The notes beneath the pieces were generated by a model, which had not been told where the DNA came from, did no database searches, and worked only from the letters and a program-made list of their open reading frames with translations. From contig NC_015172.1 in the NCBI RefSeq assembly GCF_000190635.1, positions 434,001 through 498,000 of the forward strand: 64,000 nt of DNA. The letters are read 5' to 3'. Of the stretch, positions 1-10,065 are shown piece after piece; positions within the stretch are counted from its first letter, which is position 1; each line of letters opens with the position of its first letter. Source of the DNA: Syntrophobotulus glycolicus DSM 8271. Lineage in GTDB: Bacteria > Bacillota > Desulfitobacteriia > Desulfitobacteriales > Syntrophobotulaceae. Made by a program: the position numbers and the translations under genes.

Positions 1-1
1 T

Positions 2-2500
2 ACAGGAGACAGCATTGTTGTAGCTCCTTCCCAGACCCTTACGGACAGGGAATATCAGATGCTGCGCGCGGCATCATTGAAAATCATCCGTGCGCTGAAG
101 GTCAATGGAGGATGCAATGTGCAATATGCCTTGAATCCGGAAAGCCGGGAATATGTTGTGATCGAAGTCAATCCCCGGGTCAGCCGTTCCAGTGCCTTGG
201 CGTCCAAGGCCACAGGGTATCCGATTGCCAAAATGGCTGCCCTCCTGGCAGTGGGCTTTACTCTGCCTGAACTGACCAATCCGGTGACAGGCCATACCAG
301 CGCATGTTTTGAGCCGGCCTTAGATTACATTGTAATGAAGTTCCCGCGCTGGCCGTTTGATAAGTTCCCTGCTGCCGACAACAGGCTGGGCACCCAGATG
401 AAGGCGACAGGTGAGGTCATGGCCTTAGACCGTACCTTGGAGGGGTCACTTCTGAAAGCAATCAGGTCTCTGGAGATCGGAGCGGTTGGGTTGAGTATCC
501 CGGGCGCGGGCAGATGGACGGATATTGAGATAGAAGATAAGCTGTCCAATGCGGATCACGAACGTTTTTTTGCGATTGCCGAGGCTTTCCGGCGGGAGTG
601 GACAGTAACGGAGATTGAAGAATTGACCAAAATAGACCGGTTCTTCCTCCAGAAAATCAAAGGTTTGGCTGAGCTGGAAAAAAGGCTGAAAACTGAGGAG
701 TTAAAGCCACCTCTGCTGAGTGAAGCCAAAGCCAAAGGTTTTTCGGATACGGCCATAGCCAAACTGACAGGGATCAAGGAAGAGATTGTCCGAGCCCGCA
801 GAATAGAGGAGGGAATCATTCCGGTCTATAAGATGGTTGATACCTGTGCAGCTGAGTTTGTATCGGAAACCCCTTATTATTATTCCACCTATGAGGAAGA
901 AGATGAGGCAGAGGTCAAGGACGGACCGAAGATCGTTGTGCTTGGCTCCGGTCCAATCCGTATCGGCCAGGGCATCGAATTCGATTACTGCTCGGTACAT
1001 GCCTTGTGGGCACTGCAGGAAGCCGGTGTGGAATCCATCATCATCAATAATAATCCGGAAACCGTTTCCACTGATTTTGATACCGGGGACAAATTGTATT
1101 TTGAACCGTTAACAACTGAAGATGTCCTCCATGTCGTGATAAAGGAAAAAGCAGACGGGGTATTGGTCCAGTTTGGCGGCCAGACAGCAATCAACCTTGC
1201 CGAGCCTTTAAGTAAAGCCGGGGTAAAAATCTACGGGACATCTTTCAATGCCATTGATTTGGCAGAGGACAGAGAGAGATTTGCGGCAATGCTGGATGAA
1301 CTGGGAATCCTGCAGTCGGAAGGGAGAGCGGCCACAAGTGTCGAGGCAGCCAAACAAATTGCCGATGAACTTGGCTTTCCGGTTCTGGTCAGGCCTTCTT
1401 ATGTTATTGGCGGCCGGGCTATGCAGGTAGTCTCCAATCTTAAAGAGTTGGAGGATTATCTGAGACAAGCGATCAATATTTCTCCGGAACACCCTATCCT
1501 TGTGGATAAATACCTGCAAGGCAAAGAATGTGAGGTTGATGCGGTATCTGATGGAGAAACAGTTGTCATTCCCGGGGTGATGGAGCATATCGAGAGAGCC
1601 GGAGTTCATTCCGGAGACAGCCTGGCGGTTTACCCTCCGCAAAGCCTGACTCTGAATGAAATCCGCCAGATAGAGAGCATTACATGCCGGATCGCCGAAA
1701 AAATGGGGGTCCGAGGACTGATCAATATTCAGTTTGTGGTTGTACACGGCTGGGTATACGTTCTGGAGGTTAATCCCCGGGCAAGCAGGACCATCCCGAT
1801 TCTCTCCAAGGTCACAAATGTTCCGATGGTCAAACTGGCTGTTCAGGTGGCGTTAGGGAGCAAATTATCCGAACTTGGCTATAAAAATGGCTTAGTCCCT
1901 GAGGTGCCTTATGTCGTCGTCAAGGCCCCTGTCTTTTCTTTTGAAAAGCTGACAAAGGTCGAGACTTCACTTGGTCCGGAAATGAAATCGACAGGCGAGG
2001 TACTGGGTATGGATACCTGTTTTGCCCATGCGTTAGCCAAGGCTTTTGCAGGGGCACAAATAGAACTGCGGGACAAGGGACGCATCCTGGTTTCAGTCGG
2101 TCCCGACGAATTGCCGGAAGCGATGGCTGTGGCCAGAGACTTTGCCAGCCTTGGGTTTAAGCTGAAAGCTACCGCAGACTCCTGCAGAGCACTGGAGCTT
2201 TGCGGTTTGCAGGCTGAAGAAGTATCTGAAGGAAATGAAGCCCTTCAGGATGCGATCAGAAGACAAGAGTTTTCCTTTATCCTCAGCACACCCGCCAAAG
2301 GGAAATCGACCGAGCGCATGGGTTATCTTCTGAGAAGACTGGCAGCCGAACATCATGTTCCATGCTTTACTTCCATGGATACGGCCAGAGCTGTCCTCAG
2401 GGCCTTGGGTAAGCTCCGGGTCGATGTCCGCTCAGAAAATCTGACTTTACAGGAATATATAGAGACCATAGAGCAACAGTCTGGTCGGACAATGGGATAG
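2..2500 (+). CDS. carB: carbamoyl-phosphate synthase large subunit, 3' part (5' end outside window)
   Basis: The reading frame is open from the first bases, so the gene starts left of the window; about 832 codons are present of the roughly 1,070 usual for CarB, so about 240 N-terminal residues are missing. The enzyme makes carbamoyl phosphate from bicarbonate, ATP and ammonia delivered by CarA, feeding pyrimidine and arginine synthesis. The visible part holds the end of the first ATP-grasp unit ([20 protein letters not shown]), the oligomerisation domain, the second ATP-grasp unit ([17 protein letters not shown], then [11 protein letters not shown]) and a C-terminal MGS-like regulatory domain over about the last 130 residues. 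It ends just before an intrinsic terminator, so it is probably the last gene of its operon. Confidence 0.97.
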   Translation, partial: TGDSIVVAPSQTLTDREYQMLRAASLKIIRALKVNGGCNVQYALNPESREYVVIEVNPRVSRSSALASKATGYPIAKMAALLAVGFTLPELTNPVTGHTSACFEPALDYIVMKFPRWPFDKFPAADNRLGTQMKATGEVMALDRTLEGSLLKAIRSLEIGAVGLSIPGAGRWTDIEIEDKLSNADHERFFAIAEAFRREWTVTEIEELTKIDRFFLQKIKGLAELEKRLKTEELKPPLLSEAKAKGFSDTAIAKLTGIKEEIVRARRIEEGIIPVYKMVDTCAAEFVSETPYYYSTYEEEDEAEVKDGPKIVVLGSGPIRIGQGIEFDYCSVHALWALQEAGVESIIINNNPETVSTDFDTGDKLYFEPLTTEDVLHVVIKEKADGVLVQFGGQTAINLAEPLSKAGVKIYGTSFNAIDLAEDRERFAAMLDELGILQSEGRAATSVEAAKQIADELGFPVLVRPSYVIGGRAMQVVSNLKELEDYLRQAINISPEHPILVDKYLQGKECEVDAVSDGETVVIPGVMEHIERAGVHSGDSLAVYPPQSLTLNEIRQIESITCRIAEKMGVRGLINIQFVVVHGWVYVLEVNPRASRTIPILSKVTNVPMVKLAVQVALGSKLSELGYKNGLVPEVPYVVVKAPVFSFEKLTKVETSLGPEMKSTGEVLGMDTCFAHALAKAFAGAQIELRDKGRILVSVGPDELPEAMAVARDFASLGFKLKATADSCRALELCGLQAEEVSEGNEALQDAIRRQEFSFILSTPAKGKSTERMGYLLRRLAAEHHVPCFTSMDTARAVLRALGKLRVDVRSENLTLQEYIETIEQQSGRTMG

Positions 2501-2513
2501 TCCGGTTGGAGAG

Positions 2514-2541
2514 AAAAAAACCGCCGGCAGGCGGTTTTTTT
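2514..2541 (+). terminator. intrinsic terminator after carB
   Basis: A CCGCC/GGCGG stem extended by an A-run on the left and a T-run on the right follows the carB stop codon by 13 bases. Confidence 0.9.
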
Positions 2542-2778
2542 AAGCGAATAAGCATGAAGTGTGCTTAATGGTAATTTCTTGAAATTGTTTTTTAGACTAT
2601 TTTCAATTTTATGATTTAAAAAGCTCCATATTTAACATAATTAAAGAGAGTAGAAAAGAATAAATAAAAATGCTCAACAATAATTACCTTATAAGTTAAA
2701 AACCCTTGGAATTATAGCAATCAGCCTTATTTTTTATATTATCCGGCAAATGTAGGTTGTTATTTTTAAATTTGTCGC

Positions 2779-2804
2779 TTGAACGGAATGTTTCATTGTA
2801 TAAT
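2779..2804 (+). promoter_or_regulatory. weak candidate promoter in the AT-rich carB-aminotransferase gap
   Basis: TTGAAC lies 14 bases before a consensus TATAAT. The spacer is short, so only the -10 is convincing. The rest of this 540-base gap is AT-rich and shows no long gene. Confidence 0.3.
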
Positions 2805-2930
2805 ATCATAAAAATTAAAATAAATTGTAAAAACTACATGAAATTGCAAAAAAGTTCATGGTGGAAATCAAAAAAAAGAAAGACTAAAATCGTGAAACAG
2901 CAGCCATAAAATACACAAATATGCTTATTA

Positions 2931-2949
2931 ATGCATAAATATTAGCATG
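2931..2949. promoter_or_regulatory. possible ARG-box-like site upstream of the aminotransferase
   Basis: ATGCATAAATATTAGCATG resembles the ArgR/AhrC half-palindromic consensus only loosely, with one extra base between the arms. It is listed because a better match covers the argF promoter in this window. Confidence 0.2.
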
Positions 2950-2973
2950 AAACCTTAAAAAGGGGATGAAAAA

Positions 2974-3024
2974 ATGATCAGTTTAAGGTATGATAATTTT
3001 GAACGCTGTAAACAGATGATTTGA
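2974..3024 (+). CDS. possible 16-codon leader peptide (weak)
   Basis: An ATG preceded by AAGGGGATG opens a 16-codon frame, MISLRYDNFERCKQMI, ending 65 bases before the aminotransferase start. It carries no run of one amino acid and no attenuator hairpin follows, so a leader role is only a suggestion. It may be chance. Confidence 0.15.
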   Translation: MISLRYDNFERCKQMI

Positions 3025-3089
3025 TTGAGTAAGCTATGTTTCATGATTAAGATATTGTTCAGTAAAGAAAGGAATTGAAAAGGATGAAA

Positions 3090-4274
3090 ATGTCCCAGCG
3101 TGTTCTCAGAATCAAGCCATCGGCAACGCTAGCCGTGGATGCCAAGGCCAAGGAGCTGAAACGTCAGGGGAAAAACGTGATTTCATTCGGGTCCGGGGAG
3201 CCTGACTTTACATCTCCCGCAGGAGCGATGAAATATGCGGAAGAAGCGATTAAAAGAGGCGAGACCCACTATACTCCTAATCCAGGCATTTTAGAGCTGA
3301 GAGAAGAAATATGCGCTTATTATGGGAGCCGTTTTGGTCTTACATATGAGCCCAGTCAGGTCGTTGTGGCTTCAGGGGCCAAACCCAGTATCTACGAAGC
3401 TTTAGCCGCTATTGTAGACCCCGGGGATGAAGTTGTTCTGATGGCCCCTACCTGGGTCAGTTATATTGAACAGGTGGGCTTGGTTGATGGCAAAACAGTA
3501 ATTGTAGATACCGTAAACAACGGCTTTATGCCTAAGATAGAGGATATCGAAAAAGCCCTGACAGCAAAAACGGTTGCTTTGCTTTTAAATTCACCATCTA
3601 ATCCCAGCGGCATGATGTTCAATGAGGAGATGATCCGCCAAGTCGGTAAGCTGGCGATTGAGCATGATCTATGGGTGATCTGGGATGAGATTTATGAACA
3701 ACTGGTTTATGACGGAGTCCAGCATTATAATCCGGTGCAGCTTATGCCGGAATTGAAAGATCGGACCATTATCATTAATGGAGTTAGTAAAGCTTATGCC
3801 ATGACCGGGTGGAGAATCGGCTACTCCATTGCGCCGAAAGAAGTTGCGGCCAAAATCAGCAATTTTCAAAGTCATTTGACATCCAATCCCGCCGCTGTCT
3901 CCCAGTGGGCCGCATTAGGGGCCATGAGGGAAAGCGGAGAAGATGTCATCAGGATGCGGCGGTCCTTTGAGCAAAGACGGGATCTGATCTGCAGCTTGCT
4001 GGCAGATATGCCCCACATTGAGTTTCCCAGACCTGAGGGGGCGTTTTATGTATTTGTCGATATTCGCAAATGTTTAGGTAAACAATATGCCGGCAAGGTG
4101 TTAATCGATGATTTGGCTTTTTGTGATCAGCTTCTGGATTCGGAGTTGGTTGCGGTTGTTCCGGGAAGCGCGTTTCTGACACCCGGTTATATCCGCCTTT
4201 CCTATGCTTGTTCCGAAGAAACGATTAAAGAAGGGATGAAAAGATTAAAACGTTTCCTGGAGCAAATAAAGTAA
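3090..4274 (+). CDS. aspartate-type aminotransferase, PLP-dependent class I
   Basis: The protein (394 residues from ATG 3090) matches the class Ib aspartate aminotransferase family: N-terminal RVLRIKPSATLAVDAKAKEL, the GEPDF loop, the NSPSNPSG segment and the PLP lysine in SKAYAMTGWRIGY; a C-terminal RLSYACSEE provides the substrate-carboxylate arginine. Family members move an amino group between aspartate and 2-oxoglutarate, but related enzymes accept other substrates. The start at 3090 is preferred because AAAAGG lies six bases upstream; ATG 3084 and TTG 3075 are also in frame. It stands alone, with a terminator downstream. Confidence 0.92.
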   Translation: MSQRVLRIKPSATLAVDAKAKELKRQGKNVISFGSGEPDFTSPAGAMKYAEEAIKRGETHYTPNPGILELREEICAYYGSRFGLTYEPSQVVVASGAKPSIYEALAAIVDPGDEVVLMAPTWVSYIEQVGLVDGKTVIVDTVNNGFMPKIEDIEKALTAKTVALLLNSPSNPSGMMFNEEMIRQVGKLAIEHDLWVIWDEIYEQLVYDGVQHYNPVQLMPELKDRTIIINGVSKAYAMTGWRIGYSIAPKEVAAKISNFQSHLTSNPAAVSQWAALGAMRESGEDVIRMRRSFEQRRDLICSLLADMPHIEFPRPEGAFYVFVDIRKCLGKQYAGKVLIDDLAFCDQLLDSELVAVVPGSAFLTPGYIRLSYACSEETIKEGMKRLKRFLEQIK

Positions 4275-4362
4275 ACAAACAGCAAAACCGCAAGTCAGAT
4301 AAACGGCAGAAGAAACGCGGGATAATAAACATTGAAATGAATCAGAACAGGGACAGAAAGAA

Positions 4363-4405
4363 AAGGGTTGCCTCCGGCCATGGCCGGGAGACAGCCCTTT
4401 ATTTC
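4363..4405. terminator. intrinsic terminator between convergent genes
   Basis: A long stem (AAGGGTTGCCTCCGGCC pairing with GGCCGGGAGACAGCCCTT) is followed by a T-rich stretch. It lies between the convergent aminotransferase and HicB-like genes and could serve both. Confidence 0.75.
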
Positions 4406-4421
4406 ATTATCGATCAAAGCG

Positions 4422-4628
4422 TTAGACAGGGAAACGAATGGCTGTGATAAAGACGACCGACGCACGGAGGGAAGGCTGCTCCGCTTCCAGGTATTCAGAA
4501 ACCTGTTTTTGCAGCTCGGCTAAAGCTTCTTCTACCGTGACGGCTTTGGCGGTCAGATCATAATCCTCGCAATAGGCGACATAATGACCGTCAAACTTAC
4601 TGATAAGTACATTGACTTTTATCTCCAT
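4422..4628 (-). CDS. HicB-like domain protein, orphan
   Basis: This 68-residue protein has the HicB-type fold signature: a beta-strand start (EIKVNVLISKFDGHYVAYCEDYDLTAKAVTVEEAL) followed by an amphipathic helix (AELQKQVSEYLE). HicB proteins normally neutralise the HicA mRNA-cutting toxin encoded next door. No HicA-like frame is seen on either side and no DNA-binding C-terminus is present, so this is a solitary HicB-type domain of unknown job. The start is preceded by GAGGTGGAGC. Confidence 0.7.
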   Translation of the reverse strand: MEIKVNVLISKFDGHYVAYCEDYDLTAKAVTVEEALAELQKQVSEYLEAEQPSLRASVVFITAIRFPV

Positions 4629-4723
4629 AGCTCCACCTCATCTTTGTACTGAAAACAGACCCATAATACTATATGATGAGGCAGGATTTTTTGAACGGTA
4701 GTCTAGAAAGAAAATTTTTCCCG

Positions 4724-4987
4724 CTAAAAATTGAAAGTCGGGTTTGCAGACAAGATTCCATAAGCAAATAAAGAAGCAAAAATCAGCAGCCAGATTATCG
4801 GCTTTAAGAATGAACGTTTATCAAGGAGAATAGTGGCCCCAAAGCCAATCAGGAAAAGCGGCCACAGTTTCTTGACGGAGTAAGTAAGGACATGAGCAAT
4901 AGAAAAAGAGAATAAATTCAGATTGCTGAGAAGCCAGAGCACACCAATGACAATAGCCACTATTCCTAATGGATAGTTTTTTTTCAC
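4724..4987 (-). CDS. small membrane protein, LiaF/LiaI transmembrane-region type
   Basis: The 87-residue product has three hydrophobic segments (GIVAIVIGVLWLLSNLNLF, LWPLFLIGFGATILL and PIIWLLIFASLFAYGIL), like the transmembrane part of LiaF/LiaI proteins that modulate envelope-stress signalling in Firmicutes. Its start overlaps the stop of the upstream PspC-domain gene by four bases, showing a two-gene operon with translational coupling. No soluble LiaF domain is present, so the name is by resemblance only. Confidence 0.65.
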   Translation of the reverse strand: MKKNYPLGIVAIVIGVLWLLSNLNLFSFSIAHVLTYSVKKLWPLFLIGFGATILLDKRSFLKPIIWLLIFASLFAYGILSANPTFNF

Positions 4988-5403
4988 TTGTCGGTCCTCC
5001 TCGTGCCCAGAAGCAAATAAAGGCCAAAGGCAATTAAAGCTACAGGCAGAATTAATTTCAGATTAAACCAGGCAAAGAATTCCCTGCAAAGGAAAAGCAG
5101 ACCTGAGCCCAGCAGAACAAAGGCAAAGATTTTCTTTCTTTTTTCTGAGTCCTGCTGATCCTCATCAGGGACGTTTGGGGGACCATCAGTACAGGAAAGA
5201 GAGGTTTGGTCAAGGTTGTTTTCTTCAACAGGAATTAACAGCCAGGCAATGACATAGGCAAAAAAACCTAAACCTCCGCCGAAAAAGGCCAATAATAAAA
5301 TCAGCCTGACAATGATCGGGTCAAGATCAAAGTATTCGGCAATACCTCCGCAGACACCGGCAATCATACAGTCCGTTCGTGAACGGAAAAGCTTTTTACT
5401 CAT
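4984..5403 (-). CDS. PspC domain-containing membrane protein
   Basis: The N-terminus (KLFRSRTDCMIAGVCGGIAEYFDLDPIIVRL) is the PspC domain, followed by a glycine-rich membrane helix, a hydrophilic linker and two further helices near the C-terminus. PspC-type proteins sense or buffer membrane stress at the cytoplasmic membrane. AAAGGAGGG stands upstream of the ATG. It is translated with the LiaF-like gene that overlaps its stop, a pairing that suggests an envelope-stress module without its own two-component system here. Confidence 0.85.
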   Translation of the reverse strand: MSKKLFRSRTDCMIAGVCGGIAEYFDLDPIIVRLILLLAFFGGGLGFFAYVIAWLLIPVEENNLDQTSLSCTDGPPNVPDEDQQDSEKRKKIFAFVLLGSGLLFLCREFFAWFNLKLILPVALIAFGLYLLLGTRRTDK

Positions 5404-5644
5404 ACATTTTCCCTCCTTTTGTTAGCTTATGAGGTTTAAAGCTGTTTTACTCGGACAGGTGAGGAGCGTAAAGTATTTTCTTTTTAATCTTATCATAAAA
5501 CTTTTTCAGCAACCTGCAAAGATACAATCTGAAAGATCCGGTAAAGATCAGGCGGTATGACCGGATAACGGCTTCCAGACTGCATAATTCACGGGATAAA
5601 TGGAACAATAATTCTGCCATTAAGCAAAGGAGGATTTTTCGCTT

Positions 5645-8600
5645 ATGTCAGAATTGGTTCACTTGGGGATAGATATTGGCTCAACAACCATTAAGGTTGT
5701 TGTGCTTGATGATAAAGGAGCTCTGCTTTTCAGCAGGTACCGCAGACACCTTGCCGATATTTACGGAACGCTGAAAGATATGCTGGAAGACGCGGAAGAA
5801 GTCATCGGACGGAAGAAGCTGACAGCGGCAATTACAGGATCAGGGGGAATCGCAGTTGCGGAATTACTGGAGGTTCCTTTTATTCAGGAGGTGCTCGCGG
5901 GAAATAAGGCGGTGCAAAGATTTATTCCCGGCACGGATGTGGTGATTGAGCTGGGGGGGGAAGATGCGAAAATCACTTTTTTTGATGGCAGCATTGACCA
6001 AAGAATGAATGGGATATGCGCGGGAGGAACGGGGGCTTTTATCGACCAAATGGCGGCTCTGCTTAATACTGATGCCCGGGGTCTGAATGAATTGGCCGGA
6101 GGATATCAGGTCATTTATCCGCTGGCGGCTCGCTGCGGGGTTTTCACCAAGGCAGATATCCAGCCCTTGCTGAATGACGGGGCGAGAAAAGAAGATATTG
6201 CTATTTCTATTTTCCAGGCTGTCGTGAATCAAACCATCAGCGGTTTGGCCTGTGGTCGAAAAATTGAGGGTAGAGTAGGCTTTTTGGGAGGTCCTTTGCA
6301 TTTTCTGCCCAGGCTGAGGGACCGCTTTCAGCTCACTCTCAATTTACAGGGAGAGAACATGATTGTACCGGAAAATTCTGAGCTTTATGTGGCTATGGGT
6401 GCGGCTTATGCCGGTAAAGATGAAAAAAGGCTGACGATGGACGATTTGTTTCATAGACTGAGATTGAAGACAAAGGATCTAAAGTTTGAGACAGCCAGAT
6501 TAGAGCCTCTTTTTTCTCATCTGGAAAGCTACGAGAAATTCAGACAGAGACATGCTCAGCATAAAGCCGCGCGCCAAAATTTAACGTCTTTCAGAGGCGA
6601 CAGTTTTTTAGGTCTGGATTGTGGTTCAACAACAACGAAGGCAGTCTTAATCGACGAAAAGGGGAGCTTGCTGCATAGCGTTTATGTCAGTAATGAAGGC
6701 AGCCCATTGAAAACGGTGACTAAAGTGCTGAAAGGCATCTACGCGATCATTCCTGAAGATTGTCTGATTGCCTATTCGGCAGTGACCGGTTATGGTGAAA
6801 ATTTGGTGAAGGCTGCTTTAAGAGCGGATATCGGCGAAGTTGAAACCATAGCTCATCTTATGGCTGCCGAGTTTTTTCAGCCCGGAGTGGATTTGATCTT
6901 AGATATCGGCGGTCAGGACATGAAATGCCTGAAGCTCAGAAACGGAGTGATTGAAAGCATCATGCTTAACGAAGCGTGTTCTTCGGGATGCGGATCCTTT
7001 ATCGAGACCTTTGCCCAGGCACTCCAAATGGACAGCGAGGAATTCGCCCTGGCCGGAATCAAAGCGGAGGCGCCGGTGGACCTCGGTTCCCGCTGTACCG
7101 TATTTATGAACTCCAAAGTCAAGCAGGCCCAGAAAGAAGGAATTTCCGTAGACAATATCTCTGCCGGACTGTCTTATGCCGTGATCAAAAATGCCCTGTT
7201 CAAGGTCATGAAATACAAGGAGCAAGATCATTCTGAGGATAAGATTGTCGTACAGGGAGGGACATTTTTAAATGATGCCGTATTGAGGAGCTTGGAGAAA
7301 ATCATGGGCAAAGAGGTGATCAGACCGGATATCGCCGGACTGATGGGGGCTTTTGGGGCAGCGTTGCTGGCTAAAAATGCCTGGTTCGAAAAGGATAAGC
7401 CCAAGAGTTCCCTCATTGACGAGAACGGACTAAAGAGCTTAACCGTTAAGAATGTAGCCCAAAGATGCGGAAGCTGCAGCAACAACTGCTTGCTCACGAT
7501 CAACATTTTCAATGACAAAGACAGGCATATAACCGGAAACAGGTGCGACCAGTATACAGCGAAACAAGGGGGGGAAGAGGTCCCTGATTTGTACGCCTAT
7601 AAATATCAAAAGCTGTTTTCTTATGAAGCATTGCCTCCGGAAAAAGCATCGCGAGGCTCAATCGGCATTCCAAGAGTACTTAATATGTACGAAAATTACC
7701 CGTTTTGGGCGGTTTTTTTCAGGACCCTGGGCTTCAGAGTGGAGCTTTCACCGGATTCGGACCGGCAAATATATGAAAAAGGTATGGATACCATTCCTTC
7801 CGATACCGCATGCTATCCGGCCAAGCTTGCTCATGGTCATATACAGACCCTGATCGAAAGAGGACTCAAGGTGATCTTTTACCCGTGCATCCCGAAAGAA
7901 AGAAAAGAATTCCCCGGTGCGGATAATTCATATAATTGTCCTATGGTTGGCGCTTATGCTGAAGTCATAAAAAACAACATGGATCAACTGAAACATAAGG
8001 GGGTGCTTTTTTTAAATCCCTTTATTCCGTATAACAACCGGGAGAAGTTAACAGACAGGATGTACGAGGTGCTTAAACCGTTCCGGATAAGCAGACATGA
8101 GGTTGGCCGGGCAGTTGAGGCCGGGTGGAAGGAAGAAGCCCTTTTTAAACAGGATATCCGCGGCAAGGGCGAAGAAGTACTGAAATGGCTGGAGAAAACC
8201 GGGAAGAACGGGATTGTGTTGTCGGGGCGTCCTTACCATCTTGATCCGGAAATCCATCATGGTATTCCTGGCATGATTACATCACTGGGGATGGCTGTTC
8301 TTACTGAGGATGCGGTAGCTCATCTTGGCAGTGTGAGCAGGCCGTTAAGGGTATTGGATCAGTGGATGTATCATTCAAGATTATATGAAGCGGCCGATGT
8401 TGTATCCAAAAGCGGGAACTTAGAATTGGTCCAGCTGAATTCATTCGGCTGCGGACCGGATTCTATAGCCGCTGAACAGGCCCAGGAGATTGTCGCCGGC
8501 GCCGGAAAAAACAATACACTTCTGAAAATTGATGAAGTAAGAAACCTCGGTGCGATCAGAATCAGACTCAGATCACTGCAGGCGGCCAAAGAACGGAAAA

Positions 8601-9934
8601 AACAGACAAAGCAAAAATCGTTTGAGCAAGAAAGTACGCCGGCCAATGATCAGAGGAAAACCCCTCCGGCCAAACCTGTATTCCAAAAAAGCATGAAAAA
8701 AACTCATACGATTTTAGCCCCGCAGATGGCGCCTATTCATTTTGAGTTAATTCAGGAGGCAGCCGGGAGCGAAGGGTATCAATTAGAGGTTCTGGCATCA
8801 GGAGGCCGGGAGGAAATTGAAGAAGGGCTGAAATATGTGAATCATGATTCCTGTTATCCTTCTATTATTATCATAGGACAGATCATCAGAGCTTTAAAAT
8901 CAGGAAAATATAATTTGGATAAAACAGCTGTGATGATGGCGCAGACCGGAGGTCCTTGCAGGGCAAGCAATTATCTTAGTCTTTTGCGGAAAGCGCTTCA
9001 GACAAGCGGCTATTCCCACATTCCGGTCATCTCGGCAAATTTGGCCGGATTAGAAGAACAACCCGGATTTAAAATTACTCCTTCTCTCATTCACAAAGCT
9101 GTGATGAGTTCGGTATATGGTGATTTGCTCATGAAGCTGCTTTACAGAATAAGGCCTTATGAAAAAACAGCAGGCAGTACGGAAATGGTCTTTCAGGAAT
9201 GGATGAACAGGTGCAAGGACAATATCCGGTCCGGAAGCCGCAGAGGATTCGAGGAAAATGTCGGACAGATGGTCAAACAGTTCAGCGGGATAGGAATGGT
9301 TGAGGATCGAAAACCCCGGATCGGTTTAGTCGGGGAAATTATGGTGAAATATCATCCCCTGGCCAATAACAATATGGCTGAATATGTCGAAAAGGCGGGA
9401 GGAGAACTGGTTGTGCCCGCTTTCACTGATTTTTTCCTGTTTTGTGCTTTTGAGAAAAAAGCAGCCCGCCGGGAACTGGAAGGAACGAGAAAAGCCGGCT
9501 TATTCGGCGACTTGTTTATTCGTTATGTCGAAAGCTACCGGAAAGAAGTGCGCAGGGCCTTGCGGGAAAACAACAACTTTATTCTTCCGCCAACGATCAG
9601 GGAGTTAGCGGAAAGTGTGATGCCGATGATGTCTTTGTGCAATTCCACGGGGGAAGGATGGCTTTTAACGGCGGAGATGGTGGAACTGATCAAAGAAGGA
9701 GCGGAAAATATTATCTGTATGCAGCCTTTTGCCTGTCTCCCCAATCATATTACCGGCAGAGGGATGATTAAAAAGGTCAAAGAGAACTTTCCTCAGGCCA
9801 ATATTGTCACTGTGGATTACGATCCCGGCGCGAGTGAGGTGAATCAGATCAACCGGATAAAATTGATGATGGAAAAAGCATTTGAGGAAAATAAAAAGAA
9901 ATCATATTGTCAAAAAGAGATCGTTGACAATTAG
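5645..9934 (+). CDS. 2-hydroxyacyl-CoA dehydratase activase / reductase fusion protein
   Basis: This 1,429-residue protein carries two tandem BadF/HgdC-type ATPase (ASKHA) domains, about residues 5-265 and 320-575. Each has a GSTT phosphate loop ([20 protein letters not shown]), a GG(E/Q)D motif and both cysteines that in HgdC hold a bridging [4Fe-4S] cluster (CAGGTG with ARCGVF; CSSGCG with SRCTVF). A cysteine cluster (CGSCSNNC, near residue 610), a DUF2229 domain with conserved cysteines and a C-terminal HgdB/double-cubane-like region follow. The family uses ATP to push electrons at very low potential into iron-sulfur reductases. No separate dehydratase, CoA-transferase or acyl-CoA dehydrogenase lies nearby, so the substrate is unknown. 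AAAGGAGG precedes the ATG. Confidence 0.9.
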   Translation: MSELVHLGIDIGSTTIKVVVLDDKGALLFSRYRRHLADIYGTLKDMLEDAEEVIGRKKLTAAITGSGGIAVAELLEVPFIQEVLAGNKAVQRFIPGTDVVIELGGEDAKITFFDGSIDQRMNGICAGGTGAFIDQMAALLNTDARGLNELAGGYQVIYPLAARCGVFTKADIQPLLNDGARKEDIAISIFQAVVNQTISGLACGRKIEGRVGFLGGPLHFLPRLRDRFQLTLNLQGENMIVPENSELYVAMGAAYAGKDEKRLTMDDLFHRLRLKTKDLKFETARLEPLFSHLESYEKFRQRHAQHKAARQNLTSFRGDSFLGLDCGSTTTKAVLIDEKGSLLHSVYVSNEGSPLKTVTKVLKGIYAIIPEDCLIAYSAVTGYGENLVKAALRADIGEVETIAHLMAAEFFQPGVDLILDIGGQDMKCLKLRNGVIESIMLNEACSSGCGSFIETFAQALQMDSEEFALAGIKAEAPVDLGSRCTVFMNSKVKQAQKEGISVDNISAGLSYAVIKNALFKVMKYKEQDHSEDKIVVQGGTFLNDAVLRSLEKIMGKEVIRPDIAGLMGAFGAALLAKNAWFEKDKPKSSLIDENGLKSLTVKNVAQRCGSCSNNCLLTINIFNDKDRHITGNRCDQYTAKQGGEEVPDLYAYKYQKLFSYEALPPEKASRGSIGIPRVLNMYENYPFWAVFFRTLGFRVELSPDSDRQIYEKGMDTIPSDTACYPAKLAHGHIQTLIERGLKVIFYPCIPKERKEFPGADNSYNCPMVGAYAEVIKNNMDQLKHKGVLFLNPFIPYNNREKLTDRMYEVLKPFRISRHEVGRAVEAGWKEEALFKQDIRGKGEEVLKWLEKTGKNGIVLSGRPYHLDPEIHHGIPGMITSLGMAVLTEDAVAHLGSVSRPLRVLDQWMYHSRLYEAADVVSKSGNLELVQLNSFGCGPDSIAAEQAQEIVAGAGKNNTLLKIDEVRNLGAIRIRLRSLQAAKERKKQTKQKSFEQESTPANDQRKTPPAKPVFQKSMKKTHTILAPQMAPIHFELIQEAAGSEGYQLEVLASGGREEIEEGLKYVNHDSCYPSIIIIGQIIRALKSGKYNLDKTAVMMAQTGGPCRASNYLSLLRKALQTSGYSHIPVISANLAGLEEQPGFKITPSLIHKAVMSSVYGDLLMKLLYRIRPYEKTAGSTEMVFQEWMNRCKDNIRSGSRRGFEENVGQMVKQFSGIGMVEDRKPRIGLVGEIMVKYHPLANNNMAEYVEKAGGELVVPAFTDFFLFCAFEKKAARRELEGTRKAGLFGDLFIRYVESYRKEVRRALRENNNFILPPTIRELAESVMPMMSLCNSTGEGWLLTAEMVELIKEGAENIICMQPFACLPNHITGRGMIKKVKENFPQANIVTVDYDPGASEVNQINRIKLMMEKAFEENKKKSYCQKEIVDN

Positions 9935-9963
9935 CATAAACAAATATATAATATGTTTGTTTA
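9924..9963 (+). promoter_or_regulatory. consensus sigma-A promoter inside a 27-bp palindrome
   Basis: TTGACA, a 17-base spacer and TATAAT form a perfect promoter whose -35 lies in the last codons of the activase gene. The -10 sits in a palindrome at 9937-9963: TAAACAAATATAT mirrors ATATGTTTGTTTA with one mismatch. A repressor bound there would block the promoter; the downstream HTH protein is the obvious candidate. Confidence 0.7.
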
Positions 9964-10033
9964 AAATATAGATAAGCAGAAGAATAGCTCGATATATCTG
10001 ATCAAGATTATCAAATAAGAAATTTTAATTTCA

Positions 10034-10065
10034 GAAAGCAAGAAAGTGAGAAAGTGAGAAAGCGA
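10034..10065 (+). repeat. four tandem 8-bp repeats at the translation start
   Basis: GAAAGCAA, GAAAGTGA, GAAAGTGA and GAAAGCGA stand head to tail; the last A is the first base of the ATG at 10065. No other Shine-Dalgarno sequence is present, so the repeats supply it. Confidence 0.8.
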
